A DNA stretch of 64,000 bases from Buttiauxella ferragutiae (GTDB taxonomy: Bacteria; Pseudomonadota; Gammaproteobacteria; Enterobacterales; Enterobacteriaceae), in assembly GCF_001654915.1 (NCBI RefSeq), contig NZ_LXEQ01000003.1, one strand, 5' to 3'. Positions within the stretch are counted from its first letter, which is position 1. Every line of letters starts with the position of its first letter. Made by a program: the position numbers and the translations under genes. Under the pieces are notes generated by a model. It saw only the letters and a list, made by a program, of their open reading frames with translations. It had not been told where the DNA came from and did not search any database. Positions 50,275 through 59,803 of the stretch are shown here, piece after piece.

Positions 50275-50318
50275 TCACCCTCTTGTCAGCAGAAATCATG
50301 CCCGCTGACAGAGGGTGA
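50275..50318. terminator. Hairpin after the ABC operon
   Basis: TCACCCTCTTGTCAGC and GCTGACAGAGGGTGA pair with one bulge around a 13-base loop between converging genes. No T run follows, so it may be a stabilising hairpin or a Rho-assisted end. Confidence 0.55.
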
Positions 50319-50335
50319 GAGCGATCGCAGGACGG

Positions 50336-50671
50336 TTACCGGTCTACCCAGTCTCCGCTTTCAATGCGGGTTAATCCATCCACCTGCCGTTGGTAAACAT
50401 ACATCCATGCACTCCCGTAAGGTGTCTGAATTAGCTGACGTTTATACTCACCACCCTTGGTGCGCAAGGCATCGAGCTCGGAAAGTGTTGAAGCATCTAT
50501 GCGATACACTTCGCCCACAACTGAACCTTCACCCGGCACAACTCCCGGATAATGGCCAAGATTGTATAAGGCGTAATTTTCGACATGATGATCCCCAAGC
50601 CACTGGGCGTTGGTCATCCAGTGGCTGTTACCTTGCTTGCGTCGTAAACTGCCGTAAACAAATATTCGCAT
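50336..50671 (-). CDS. ytfP: YtfP, gamma-glutamylcyclotransferase-fold protein
   Basis: A 111-residue small barrel of the GGCT/AIG2 family. The substrate pocket motif FVYGSLRRKQGNSHW is at the N-terminus, and Glu near residue 70 (LSELDALRTKGGEY) would be the general acid/base. Its substrate is not established. It starts 2 bp after tamB and is the last gene of tamA-tamB-ytfP, as in E. coli. Confidence 0.92.
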   Translation of the reverse strand: MRIFVYGSLRRKQGNSHWMTNAQWLGDHHVENYALYNLGHYPGVVPGEGSVVGEVYRIDASTLSELDALRTKGGEYKRQLIQTPYGSAWMYVYQRQVDGLTRIESGDWVDR

Positions 50672-50673
50672 TG

Positions 50674-53600
50674 CTAAAACTCAAACTGATAAAGCAGATC
50701 AAGTGCCTGATCGATACCAGACACAGCTTCCAGATACAACTTAGGCATCAGGCGATAGCGCAGTGTTAGTGTCGCCAACGAGTCAAAAATACCCACGCCA
50801 TATTTTACCTGGAGACCTGGCAGTACGTAGCCACTGACCACCACTTGTGAGGAATCCCCCACCCCTGCGGTGTCCAGCGCCAGATTGCTTACGCCAAACG
50901 TCTCGCCGATTTTACCCACAACCTGACCACTTTGTGCAACCCCCAAACCGACAAGCATGGATGTCATGGCGTTGCCATCGTCACCAGAATTGTCTAAACC
51001 CTGGCCGCGAAGCAGGTAGGACAAGGCTTCTTGCTGTGACATGGCTGGGTCCGAAAATATTTCAGCTTTCGGTTCATCAGCCGTTCCTGTGACACGAACA
51101 CCGGCAATAACGTCGTTTTCGGTAGATTCAGGGTTACGAATCGCCTCGATATTCAGCAATGGTTGATCCGGTGGCCCCGAGAACAGCAGGATGCCTTTGC
51201 GCACGATCAGATCCTGTCCGTAAGCGTGGAAGCGCCCTTCGGGAATGTTGATCTGCCCGTTAAGACCGAGCCCTTGCTTATCCTGAACCATTTTCAAATC
51301 GCCGTTCAAACGCGCTTTCAAACCAAACGCATCCAGGCGCACGTTATCACCAACGTGGATAACCAGATTACTGTTGATCGGAATACCCGCGGTTTGCGGT
51401 TTAATTGGCTTGAGGTTTTGATCCAGCATCACTTCGTCGCTGGAAACGCCGACCGAGCTTTCAGGCACGTCATGCACCACGATACGCGCCCAGGGAATAT
51501 CGACGCGACCATCGAGTGTGAACAGGCTTGGCGTTGCCACAAACTCAACATCAGGCGAGACATCGAGGCGCACCATCGGTGGCACCGTAATGCGCACCTT
51601 ATTGCCTTTCGCCGCCACACGCGCCCGCCAGTTGTCGATTTGCGTCCAGTCCGCGTCACCATTAAGCGCGATATCACCCTTTTTGGTGCGCACCGTCCCC
51701 ACCAGCGTGGAATTGGTGCCGTTAAAGTTCATCGCTACCTGGCTTGGCTGCATATCAAACGGCATAAAGTTACCGTCGACATCGATGCCGTTCAGCTGCA
51801 ATTGCCCGAACAGTTGCGGACGCTCGGCGTTACCCGCCAGGCGTAAATTCGCATTCAGCTTCCCGGCAGCTTTTTCCCCGCGTGAGAAAATCGAGTTGGC
51901 GATCGCCAAATCAAAGTTACGCATATTCACGTTACCGCCCAGATTACGGCGGCCTTGTGGATCGGTAATTTGCACCTGGCCATCAAACTGGCCGTTTTGC
52001 GCGACGCGGATCATCCAGCCAAGCTGCGCCTGGTTATTTTTCAGTTCCGCATTCAGATTCAGCGTATCAAACGCCACCAGCAGTGGGCTGTCGTTGACCA
52101 CTTGTGTGACTTTCACGCCGTTGCCTTGCAGCGTGACGTTGCCTTGCGGCAACCCCTTAGATTCACTGTCCCAGCTCACATCCGCGCGGCCACTAAAGGT
52201 GCCCACGGCCTGGGTATCTTCCGGCATAAACGGTTTGAGCATCGCCAGATCAAAGCGATTCAGGTTGACGACAGCTCGCCCTTTCGCGCCCGCATCAATC
52301 GGTTGCGGCACGCAAAGCTCGGCATTCGGGTTAGTCCAGCAATGCGCACCAATATTGATCTTCTGTTCTTTATTGCGGTAATCGAGTGCCAGAGCGCGGT
52401 TGAGCGACCACGGGCCAACCGGCGTTTCAAAGCGCGTGTTGGTCAGGTTGCCGCGCCAGCGTTCTTCTGCACGAGAGAAACTGCCGCTTAAGTCGAGTTG
52501 TCCGGAAACCGGCTCGCCCTGAATCCGCAATTGCAATTGATGCTGTTTTTCAGAACCTTTTGCTACCAGCGTGGCGAGGTTGATGTCGACGCCTGGCTGG
52601 GAAACACGCTCGACACGCAGATCCAGGTTACCGGCGATTTGATCGGTGGATTTGACGTCACCTTTCAATAGAACCCGCGCAATGGACAGCTCCTGCCAGC
52701 GCAGATTATTCGCCGTGACATCCGCCAGCAATTGCGGGGCTTTGACATCACCACGGACTTTAATCGTCCCTTTCGCGGTGCCGCCCAGGCCTGGCAAAGC
52801 ATTGTCGAGATTCGGCGCATCAATATTGGCATCCAGCGCCAGCTCTTTCGGCCCTAATTCCCCTTTAACATCAGCACTGTTTCGCCCAAGCTCAACATGC
52901 AAGCCCGGGATTTTCCACTGCATGTAGCTGTTGCCTTTAAGCTTCCCGGCCACATTCACTTTGTTATTTTTGACGTTACCTGCGAGCTTCAGTTCTGACA
53001 CATCCACCTGCCAGCTGCCGCCATACAAACTGCCGCTGGTTTTCACCAGGCCGTCAAGCTTTGCAGGCCAGTCAGGGAATTGCTTCGCGGTATTGATGCC
53101 ATCGAGTTTTAGCTCACCGCGCCAGCTAATCGCTTTGCTCCAGTCGAGCACCGCTTTCAGATCGGTATTGCCTTGCAGCGCCGCGATGCGCAATTTGTCG
53201 AGCTTAAGCTGTTGTTCGTTGCCTTTGCTGTCGAGCGTGATAGTGGCGGGCGGGATTTGTTCGCCTTTCACATCGCTACGGAATGACAGCGCGTAATCGG
53301 TCATTTTGCCGCTGAATTTCAGTTTGAGATTGTCTGCCTGGTACTCTTTTTTACCGGTAAACGGCCAGTAAAGCTGCTTGCTGACCACTTCCAGATTGAG
53401 TGGCAAACCGGCCTCGGCAAGCTGGGTATGCGCGGTAAGTTCCATATCGACCGGGCCTGAAAGATTGACGCCAACTTTCAGCACATCCCGCAGCTCGCCG
53501 CCGATCTTCATTTTCACCTTTTCGCCTTTTATCGGATCGATGTTCAGCGTGGTGTTCAGGGTTAAATCTACCGGCCATTTATCGCGCAGTTCCGCGCTAC

Positions 53601-54450
53601 CGGTGGCGTTGACCTGGCCTTGCGAAGAGTCGACATCCAGCGCATCGAGCTTCAAAGAACCGTCGATACTGCTGACTTTCAACAACAGGCTGCTGACTAA
53701 CAAATCGGTGTCGCCAGTCAGGCGCATTTGCGAGCCACGAAACTCCTGAATATTCAGATTCAGCGGCAAATGCACATCGGTCATTTCTGGCAAAACGGGC
53801 TTTTCAAACAGCTGCCTGAGCGTTTCACCCAGCGGTAATTCTTCCGGCTGCGGGTTCTGGATCTTTGGCTCAACTACCTCTTCTTGCGCCACTTTGGCGA
53901 CTTTCGGCAGCGCAATCAGCAAGCCTTCAAGGTTGGTCGGCGTCAGCGTGACATTACGTTCCTGCCAGTTCAGGCCGGAGGTAAACTCCATCACCGAAAC
54001 GGTGGTGTTATCAATTTTGAGATTGACGTTATTAAGCGCAAAACGACTCAGGGTGATGGGATACGGCGTGGTGAGATTGAGTGGGCCAGTGTCCTCTTCC
54101 TGAACAGGTGCTGACGGCGGCATTTTTTTGCTATCGACCACCACGTCGATATCTTTGAGTGAGAGATTATTCACGCACAAACTGCTGTCGCGCAGGCAGC
54201 CAAGTTTAACCGCCAGGTTAATTTCACCCGCCGTGACGTTGACGCCCGGCTGTTGGTAGCGCAGGCCTTTGATAGTCAGATTGCGCCAGCCGCCTGTGAC
54301 GCTGGCAATATCCAACCCAGGTACCCAACGGTTGGCGGCGTTAAATAAGACGTGTAGCCCAGTGGTAGTGCCCACCAGGAAGCCCACCGCACCAATCAGC
54401 AGCACCACAAAAAATAACACCGCGAGGCTTATCTTCTTCCAACGACTCAT
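50674..54450 (-). CDS. tamB: Translocation and assembly module subunit TamB
   Basis: A 1258-residue envelope-spanning AsmA-like protein anchored in the inner membrane by the N-terminal helix (LAVLFFVVLLIGAVGFLVG). The rest is a long beta-taco groove that bridges the periplasm and, with YhdP and YdbH, carries phospholipid to the outer membrane; the C-terminal DUF490 domain (from about residue 920) contacts TamA. The sequence ends with Phe like an outer-membrane partner strand. It overlaps tamA by 4 bp (ATGA), so the two are coupled. Confidence 0.96.
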   Translation of the reverse strand: MSRWKKISLAVLFFVVLLIGAVGFLVGTTTGLHVLFNAANRWVPGLDIASVTGGWRNLTIKGLRYQQPGVNVTAGEINLAVKLGCLRDSSLCVNNLSLKDIDVVVDSKKMPPSAPVQEEDTGPLNLTTPYPITLSRFALNNVNLKIDNTTVSVMEFTSGLNWQERNVTLTPTNLEGLLIALPKVAKVAQEEVVEPKIQNPQPEELPLGETLRQLFEKPVLPEMTDVHLPLNLNIQEFRGSQMRLTGDTDLLVSSLLLKVSSIDGSLKLDALDVDSSQGQVNATGSAELRDKWPVDLTLNTTLNIDPIKGEKVKMKIGGELRDVLKVGVNLSGPVDMELTAHTQLAEAGLPLNLEVVSKQLYWPFTGKKEYQADNLKLKFSGKMTDYALSFRSDVKGEQIPPATITLDSKGNEQQLKLDKLRIAALQGNTDLKAVLDWSKAISWRGELKLDGINTAKQFPDWPAKLDGLVKTSGSLYGGSWQVDVSELKLAGNVKNNKVNVAGKLKGNSYMQWKIPGLHVELGRNSADVKGELGPKELALDANIDAPNLDNALPGLGGTAKGTIKVRGDVKAPQLLADVTANNLRWQELSIARVLLKGDVKSTDQIAGNLDLRVERVSQPGVDINLATLVAKGSEKQHQLQLRIQGEPVSGQLDLSGSFSRAEERWRGNLTNTRFETPVGPWSLNRALALDYRNKEQKINIGAHCWTNPNAELCVPQPIDAGAKGRAVVNLNRFDLAMLKPFMPEDTQAVGTFSGRADVSWDSESKGLPQGNVTLQGNGVKVTQVVNDSPLLVAFDTLNLNAELKNNQAQLGWMIRVAQNGQFDGQVQITDPQGRRNLGGNVNMRNFDLAIANSIFSRGEKAAGKLNANLRLAGNAERPQLFGQLQLNGIDVDGNFMPFDMQPSQVAMNFNGTNSTLVGTVRTKKGDIALNGDADWTQIDNWRARVAAKGNKVRITVPPMVRLDVSPDVEFVATPSLFTLDGRVDIPWARIVVHDVPESSVGVSSDEVMLDQNLKPIKPQTAGIPINSNLVIHVGDNVRLDAFGLKARLNGDLKMVQDKQGLGLNGQINIPEGRFHAYGQDLIVRKGILLFSGPPDQPLLNIEAIRNPESTENDVIAGVRVTGTADEPKAEIFSDPAMSQQEALSYLLRGQGLDNSGDDGNAMTSMLVGLGVAQSGQVVGKIGETFGVSNLALDTAGVGDSSQVVVSGYVLPGLQVKYGVGIFDSLATLTLRYRLMPKLYLEAVSGIDQALDLLYQFEF

Positions 54451-56180
54451 AGTTCAGGCCCCAAACCGATGTAAAACTGTAAACCGTGTTCATCTTTATC
54501 GCCCACCGGAACGGCTAAATCGAGCTTGATTGGCCCAACCGGTGACTGCCAGCGCACACCGAACCCTGCGCCAGTTTTAAAGTTGCTCTTTTTAATGTCA
54601 TCGACCGCTTCGCCGGAGTCGACAAACACCGCACCCCACCATTTCCCGGTCACGTTGTATTGATATTCCAGTGAACCGGTGACTAATTTTGAGGCACCCG
54701 TCAGTTCACCTTTGTCGTTCTCAGGGGAGATGGATTTGTAGGAATAACCGCGAATACTGCGGTCACCACCGGCAAAGAAGCGCAAGTCAGGTGGGACTTT
54801 GTCGAAGTCATTGGTTTCAATCCAACCGACGTTGCCACGCACCACAAAGCGGTGTTTTTCCTGCAAGGTTCGAATCCAGACTTGTTGTGCCTGAATCACC
54901 GCGAAGTCGACATCCGAACCCCACATGGTGTCGGAAACGTCTAGCGAATAACGCTGTGAATCACCCCAGGTGGGCATCAGGCCACCACGCGAGCGAGTAC
55001 GGCTGAGGCTTAAACCCGGATAAAGCAGCATCGTGGTGTTGGTCACGTCTGCCTGAGTAAAGTGGTCGAGGCTCCAGCGCAGGTTGATGGCGTGCTGCCA
55101 CCCGCTGGATAAATCCCAGAATCGTGAAACCGCAAGGGTGCTGGAATCGGACTTGGTATCGTTTAAATCCGTCGCTTTAAAGCCACCCTGCACCAGATAA
55201 TATTGTTCCAGCGGGTTTTTGAGCAATGGCATTTTGTAGCTGAAATCAATGATTTGCTCAGGCGCAGAAAGGCTGATGCTGCTGGTCAGGCTGTGGCCGT
55301 AAGAGTTCATCCACGGTTTTTTCCACGACGCTTTGACGCGCGGCCCAACGTCAGTGGAATAACCCACACCGGTTTCAATGGTGTTTTCAGTTCTTGGGGA
55401 AACGACGCCCTGCAATGGCAATACTTTGGTTTTGCGAGCTTTGTCGAATTCCGGCGCCACTACCACCGAATTAAACCAGCCTGTCGCCGATAAGCGGCGG
55501 TTTAACTCTGCCAAATCACTTGAGGTGTAGTAATCGCCCTCTTTAAAAGGCACCAGATTTTGCAGGTAATCTTCGCGAATTTGTGAGCCCTGGAAAGTCA
55601 CGTCACCAAAACGGTAGCGCTCACCGCTGTTGTAATCGATGTCCCAGTACGCCCGGCGGCGCTCAAGGGAAACCCCGAGTTGGCTTTTGAGGAATTCACT
55701 GTCGAAGTAGCCTTTCCGTACCGCAATATTGGAAAGATCTTTTTTGAAGCTGTCGTAATCGTGGTGATTGAGAACGGTGCCAATTTTCGGGCGGTCGGCC
55801 AATAATGCAATGTAATCTTTATCGGTACGCGCACCGCCGCGCAGAATCACGTCAGTGCCGCCAATCAACACTGGCGGGCCGGGATCGACTTTGGCAATCA
55901 ATACCTGTCGCCCTTTGGCCGGTGGTGGCCGCAGGTCAAATTCAATGGTTGGTTCGTAATATCCGAGCGCTTTCAAACCATTACGGATGGCGTCATCCAC
56001 ACGCGCGCGAAAACGCCGGTCCGGCGTCACTTCATCACTTTGGATGGTAGAAAGTTGCGCACGAACGTTTTTTTGTAGCTCGCCGCTTAACCCATCAACC
56101 TGTAAACGTACGTTGGCAGCTCCCGCCCACGTGCTTACCAGGCACAAACAGGCCGAGCAAAATATACGGATTTGTGGCAC
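54447..56180 (-). CDS. tamA: Outer-membrane assembly protein TamA
   Basis: 577 residues of the Omp85 family. Signal peptide ends STWAGA; three POTRA domains lie at about residues 22-265, followed by the 16-strand barrel with the family motif FFAGGDRSIRGY near 485 (VRGF-like loop) and a C-terminal GLGPEL. With TamB it aids autotransporter and outer-membrane assembly. It starts at GTG (56180) with CAGGAG upstream and diverges from msrA. Confidence 0.96.
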   Translation of the reverse strand: MPQIRIFCSACLCLVSTWAGAANVRLQVDGLSGELQKNVRAQLSTIQSDEVTPDRRFRARVDDAIRNGLKALGYYEPTIEFDLRPPPAKGRQVLIAKVDPGPPVLIGGTDVILRGGARTDKDYIALLADRPKIGTVLNHHDYDSFKKDLSNIAVRKGYFDSEFLKSQLGVSLERRRAYWDIDYNSGERYRFGDVTFQGSQIREDYLQNLVPFKEGDYYTSSDLAELNRRLSATGWFNSVVVAPEFDKARKTKVLPLQGVVSPRTENTIETGVGYSTDVGPRVKASWKKPWMNSYGHSLTSSISLSAPEQIIDFSYKMPLLKNPLEQYYLVQGGFKATDLNDTKSDSSTLAVSRFWDLSSGWQHAINLRWSLDHFTQADVTNTTMLLYPGLSLSRTRSRGGLMPTWGDSQRYSLDVSDTMWGSDVDFAVIQAQQVWIRTLQEKHRFVVRGNVGWIETNDFDKVPPDLRFFAGGDRSIRGYSYKSISPENDKGELTGASKLVTGSLEYQYNVTGKWWGAVFVDSGEAVDDIKKSNFKTGAGFGVRWQSPVGPIKLDLAVPVGDKDEHGLQFYIGLGPEL

Positions 56181-56405
56181 GTTTTCTCCTGAATATCCTT
56201 GTTCCCACCCCTGGAAGGAAACGTTATCGCCGCCTTAGGCTTAACAAAATTACAACAATTAGGGTTGAAAACTGCACAATAACCCAAATAATTCTTATAT
56301 GTACTGTAGTCTCATAATGCTGGGTTATTGTCTGAAATAACTCGCCGCGTTACAACCGCTTGACGGTTGTTACTAAATTTTACCGATATCGGGAGAGCAT
56401 GACTG

Positions 56406-57044
56406 ATGAAATTATTTGAGAAAAACCATCCCGTGACCCAGTCTGAAGCGTTGCCAGGCCGCAACACCCCGATGCCGATCGCCGCTTTACATGCAGTTAA
56501 CGAGCATTCCATGACAAATGTACCAGATGGGATGGAAATCGCTTATTTTGCGATGGGTTGTTTCTGGGGCGTTGAACGTTTGTTCTGGCAACTGCCGGGG
56601 GTTTATAGCACCGCCGCAGGTTACGCTGGCGGCTTTACGCCCAATCCAACTTACCGTGAAGTATGTAGCGGGATGACGGGCCACACCGAAGCGGTGCGCG
56701 TGGTGTACGACCCACAAGTCATCAGCTATGAGCAATTGCTGCAACTGTTCTGGGAAAATCACGATCCGGCTCAGGGCATGCGCCAGGGCGGTGATGTCGG
56801 TACCCAATATCGCTCGGCGATTTACCCACTCACACCTGAGCAAGATGCTGCCGCCCGCGCCAGTTTTGAGCGTTTCCAGGACGCTATGGCGTTGGCTGGT
56901 GATGAGCGCCGCGTCACAACTGAAATTGCCAACGCCGGTCCATTCTACTATGCCGAGGACGACCACCAGCAATATCTGCATAAAAACCCGTATGGCTATT
57001 GCGGCATTGGTGGCATTGGTGTCTGTTTACCGCCGCAAGCTTAA
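56406..57044 (+). CDS. msrA: Peptide methionine-S-sulfoxide reductase MsrA
   Basis: 212 residues, cytosolic; reduces the S-epimer of methionine sulfoxide in proteins and free Met. The catalytic Cys is Cys52 in AMGCFWGVE; the resolving Cys pair lies in the C-terminal PYGYCGIGGIGVCLP. Length and N-terminus match E. coli. Its last 4 bp overlap the end of the converging LacI-type regulator gene, so the junction between conserved and accessory DNA is exactly here. Confidence 0.96.
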   Translation: MKLFEKNHPVTQSEALPGRNTPMPIAALHAVNEHSMTNVPDGMEIAYFAMGCFWGVERLFWQLPGVYSTAAGYAGGFTPNPTYREVCSGMTGHTEAVRVVYDPQVISYEQLLQLFWENHDPAQGMRQGGDVGTQYRSAIYPLTPEQDAAARASFERFQDAMALAGDERRVTTEIANAGPFYYAEDDHQQYLHKNPYGYCGIGGIGVCLPPQA

Positions 57045-58093
57045 GCGTGCTCCCGCGGGATTGAGCGGGTAGTGCGGATCACCGAATCACGCACCAGCAA
57101 ACGCCCCTGCAGCATCAGGTTGAATACCGGGGTGTGGGGGCGAGTAATACGGTTTTGTAATAAATGCACCGCTTCAATGCCCAATTCACGACAAGGCACC
57201 TGAATTGCCGTTAATGCGGGGCTAAAGGGCTCGGAGAGTGTCCAGCTAAAGTCGGTGACCATCAGCGAAACGTCCTGCGCTACAGTAAGGTTACGGCGCT
57301 GCAAGACTTGTTGCGCCCCTTTTGCCATAAATACCCCAGCGCAAAGAATGGCCGTCGGCCATTGTTCCTGGGAATGTTGTGAAAACCAGCGTTCCAGCGC
57401 CGCTTCTGATTCCACCGCGCCAAATCCTTCCGTCACCACCAAATTGAGAGCTTCATCGAATGGAGCATGGAAGTAACGCGCCGCTTCTTTGACCCCTTCC
57501 AGGCGGCTCACCATAGTGTCGCGCCGCAGGCTGGTCAGACACAGCAGGCGCCGATGCCCCTGTTGATAAAGATGACGAGCGGCACTAAAACCGATGGCCC
57601 GATGGTCTGGCGAGACGTTATCCAGAAGCATTTCCCGGTCGGTGGTATTAATAAGAATGCAGGGTTTGTTTAGTGTGGCGGCGAGTTTATGAATGGTTGG
57701 GTCGTCCACGCCAATAATGATCATCGCGTTAATATTGCTGTCGCTGGCTTTTTTAAGAAACAACTTCAAATCTGCCTGCTGCTCTTCCAGCCCACAATAA
57801 CGGATATAAATATCATGCGGAGCAATAGCTTCGACGATGCCTTTGATGACTTCATTATAAAATGTGTCATCACGGCTATTAAAAGCACGGTCCGGGGCAA
57901 ATATAATCACACCGTTAATTAATAAACGCCCACTGATAAGTTCATCTAATACACCAAACTCCTGAGCACTACGCAGTATAGCGCTACGCGCCTGTGGGCT
58001 GGTGTTCGATTTCCCGGCTAAAACTCTTGAAACCGTACTGACAGAATATCCTGTCATTACGGCTATTTGTTGCATCTTTAATTTACCTGCCAT
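57041..58093 (-). CDS. LacI/GalR-family transcription regulator
   Basis: 350 residues: LacI-type HTH at 1-55 (MQQIAVMTGYSVSTVSRVLAG) then a periplasmic-binding-protein-like effector domain (NGVIIFAPDRAF, RLLCLTSLRRDTMVSRLEGV, LMVTDFSWTLSEPF). The ATG at 58093 follows CAGGGATCAC. It is divergent from TRAP system 2 across 187 bp and is the obvious candidate for its repressor; the inducer would be the TRAP substrate or a product of it. Confidence 0.9.
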   Translation of the reverse strand: MAGKLKMQQIAVMTGYSVSTVSRVLAGKSNTSPQARSAILRSAQEFGVLDELISGRLLINGVIIFAPDRAFNSRDDTFYNEVIKGIVEAIAPHDIYIRYCGLEEQQADLKLFLKKASDSNINAMIIIGVDDPTIHKLAATLNKPCILINTTDREMLLDNVSPDHRAIGFSAARHLYQQGHRRLLCLTSLRRDTMVSRLEGVKEAARYFHAPFDEALNLVVTEGFGAVESEAALERWFSQHSQEQWPTAILCAGVFMAKGAQQVLQRRNLTVAQDVSLMVTDFSWTLSEPFSPALTAIQVPCRELGIEAVHLLQNRITRPHTPVFNLMLQGRLLVRDSVIRTTRSIPREHA

Positions 58094-58120
58094 TTTGTGA
58101 TCCCTGACACAATGCATCCA

Positions 58121-58209
58121 TGCAAATATTATCACGGATATTTCTTTGTTTTTAAAAGATAAATATTAAAAACAAGACAGGTAATTACTTAAGCTGCGAA
58201 TATTATCAC
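58121..58209. promoter_or_regulatory. Repeated motif in the regulator-TRAP divergent region
   Basis: TGCAAATATTATCAC at 58121-58135 recurs as TGCGAATATTATCAC at 58195-58209, 74 bp apart or about seven helical turns. The two could be paired operators for the LacI-type regulator, allowing looping, though they lack the usual central CG symmetry. Confidence 0.45.
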
Positions 58210-58280
58210 AAAATCCGTTTGCTGAGATTCGGGCAGTTTCTTACTGTAGCGCCAATTAACATCCAGGTGAGAAATGCACA

Positions 58281-59255
58281 ATGAAAAAGACTCTCTTTAA
58301 AGGTTCCGTTATTAGCTGTGCCCTCGCTCTTTTGACGAGTTATTCTGCACACGCTATTACGTTAAAAGTCGCAGATAACCATCTCGCTATCGATTCGACC
58401 GTTTTAGCGCTCAAATCTATGAACGACGAATTAAAAAAAACCACTAATGGCGAAGTGAAATTACGTATTTTTGCCAACGGTGCGCTGGGCGATGAAACTC
58501 AGGTTTTACAGGATGTGCAGAAAGGGACCGTCGATATGGCGCGTGTTTCTGTCTCTAACCTGCAATCGTTCAATGACAAGTTTTCGATTCTTTCCATGCC
58601 GTATCTGTTCCCCAGCAACGAAGCTTATCTGAAGTTCAGCCTCAGCCCGTTGGCTGATACTTTCTACGCCTACCCAGAATCCAGCGGTATTAAAGGGCTG
58701 ACGTTCTATACCAGCTCGTTCCGTTCGTTCTATACCCGCGATAAAGGCATCGAAAAACCCGCAGATTTGAAAGGCGTCAAAATTCGCGTCATGGCCGACC
58801 CAACCGTACTGAATATGATGAAACGCCTGGGAGCAACCGCCACACCGCTGCCGTACAGCGAAGTCTTCGGTGCCATGCAGCAGGGTGTGGTCGATGGCGC
58901 AGAAAATGCCGTTTCGACGCTAACGGATGCCCGCCATGGCGAAATGATGAAAGCCTACTCTTTTGATGAACATACGCTGGTGCCTGACATTGTGGTTATC
59001 AGCAGCAAAACGTGGGCAAAACTGACGCCAGATCAACAGGTAAAACTGAAACAAGCCGCACTGAACTCCGCCGTAATGCAGACCGAAGAGCAGGCAAAAG
59101 TACAGGCGAAAGCGAAGAAAGATGCCGAAGCGATGGGCGTGAAATTCTACTACCCAGAGAAAAAAGCCTTCCAGGATTTAGTGGAACCGATGTACGCCGA
59201 GCTTCCCGCCGACAAAATGCAGCAAGTAACCGAAATCCGTAATTCAATGCAATAA
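58281..59255 (+). CDS. TRAP transporter solute-binding protein (DctP type), system 2
   Basis: 324 residues with a cleavable signal (VISCALALLTSYSAHA, then ITLKVA), not a lipoprotein. DctP signatures: GALGDETQVLQDVQKGTVDM, GVKIRVMADP with the carboxylate-binding Arg, and GVVDGAENAVSTL. It should bind a carboxylate sugar acid or similar acid. GGTGAG precedes the ATG. Followed by a perfect hairpin and then the permease genes. Confidence 0.93.
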   Translation: MKKTLFKGSVISCALALLTSYSAHAITLKVADNHLAIDSTVLALKSMNDELKKTTNGEVKLRIFANGALGDETQVLQDVQKGTVDMARVSVSNLQSFNDKFSILSMPYLFPSNEAYLKFSLSPLADTFYAYPESSGIKGLTFYTSSFRSFYTRDKGIEKPADLKGVKIRVMADPTVLNMMKRLGATATPLPYSEVFGAMQQGVVDGAENAVSTLTDARHGEMMKAYSFDEHTLVPDIVVISSKTWAKLTPDQQVKLKQAALNSAVMQTEEQAKVQAKAKKDAEAMGVKFYYPEKKAFQDLVEPMYAELPADKMQQVTEIRNSMQ

Positions 59256-59265
59256 AAGCAATTAG

Positions 59266-59295
59266 CCTGTAAAGCCAGACGGCTGGCTTTACAGG
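59266..59295. repeat. Perfect hairpin between TRAP binding-protein and permease genes, system 2
   Basis: CCTGTAAAGCCAG and CTGGCTTTACAGG pair without mismatch around ACGG. As in system 1 it sits right after the binding-protein gene and lacks a T run. Confidence 0.85.
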
Positions 59296-59317
59296 GCGAG
59301 CTTTCCCGGAGTACTTC

Positions 59318-59803
59318 ATGAACCTTCAAACCTTTAAGTCATACCTTGATAAAGGTATCGGGCTGCTGGTGGCGTGCCTGCTCACCGCCTTGTGCCTGAT
59401 TGCGATGTGGCAGGTTTTTACCCGCTATATCCTTAACGACCCCAGCACTTATACCGAAGAATTACTGCGTTACATTATGATTTGGATGGGCTTTTTAGGG
59501 GCAGTTTGCTGCTTCTCTTCCCAGCGCCATTTAGCTCTGACGCTGCTGGAATCGAAACTCAATATCCGCCTGCGTGTAAAGCTAAACACTCTGCATCACG
59601 TGATTATTATGGTTTCCATTTTCTTCGTCATGATCCTCGGCGGCTGGCAATTTATGCTCGAAGGCATGGGTCAACGCTCCAGTACGCTGGGCATTCCAAT
59701 GGGTTGGATCCACGCCATTATTCCTTTGAGCGGCGTGCTTATTATTTTGCTGGAAATCATCAATATCATCAGCAATTGCCAGGGAAAGAATGCCCATGAT
59801 TGA
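59318..59803 (+). CDS. TRAP transporter small permease (DctQ type), system 2
   Basis: 161 residues, four hydrophobic helices, with MWQVFTRYILNDPSTYTEELLRY typical of DctQ. It partners the large permease whose gene overlaps its end by 14 or 8 bp. The start ATG follows CGGAGTACTTC. Confidence 0.9.
   Translation: MNLQTFKSYLDKGIGLLVACLLTALCLIAMWQVFTRYILNDPSTYTEELLRYIMIWMGFLGAVCCFSSQRHLALTLLESKLNIRLRVKLNTLHHVIIMVSIFFVMILGGWQFMLEGMGQRSSTLGIPMGWIHAIIPLSGVLIILLEIINIISNCQGKNAHD

Noticed and set aside
51163..52491. Several 180-290 codon plus-strand frames opposite tamB
   Set aside because: tamB is certain by homology; the antisense frames have no recognisable domains.
58096..58111. CRP site TGTGATCCCTGACACA just upstream of the LacI-type gene
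   Set aside because: The right half has two mismatches and the site abuts the start codon of the regulator; too weak to claim.
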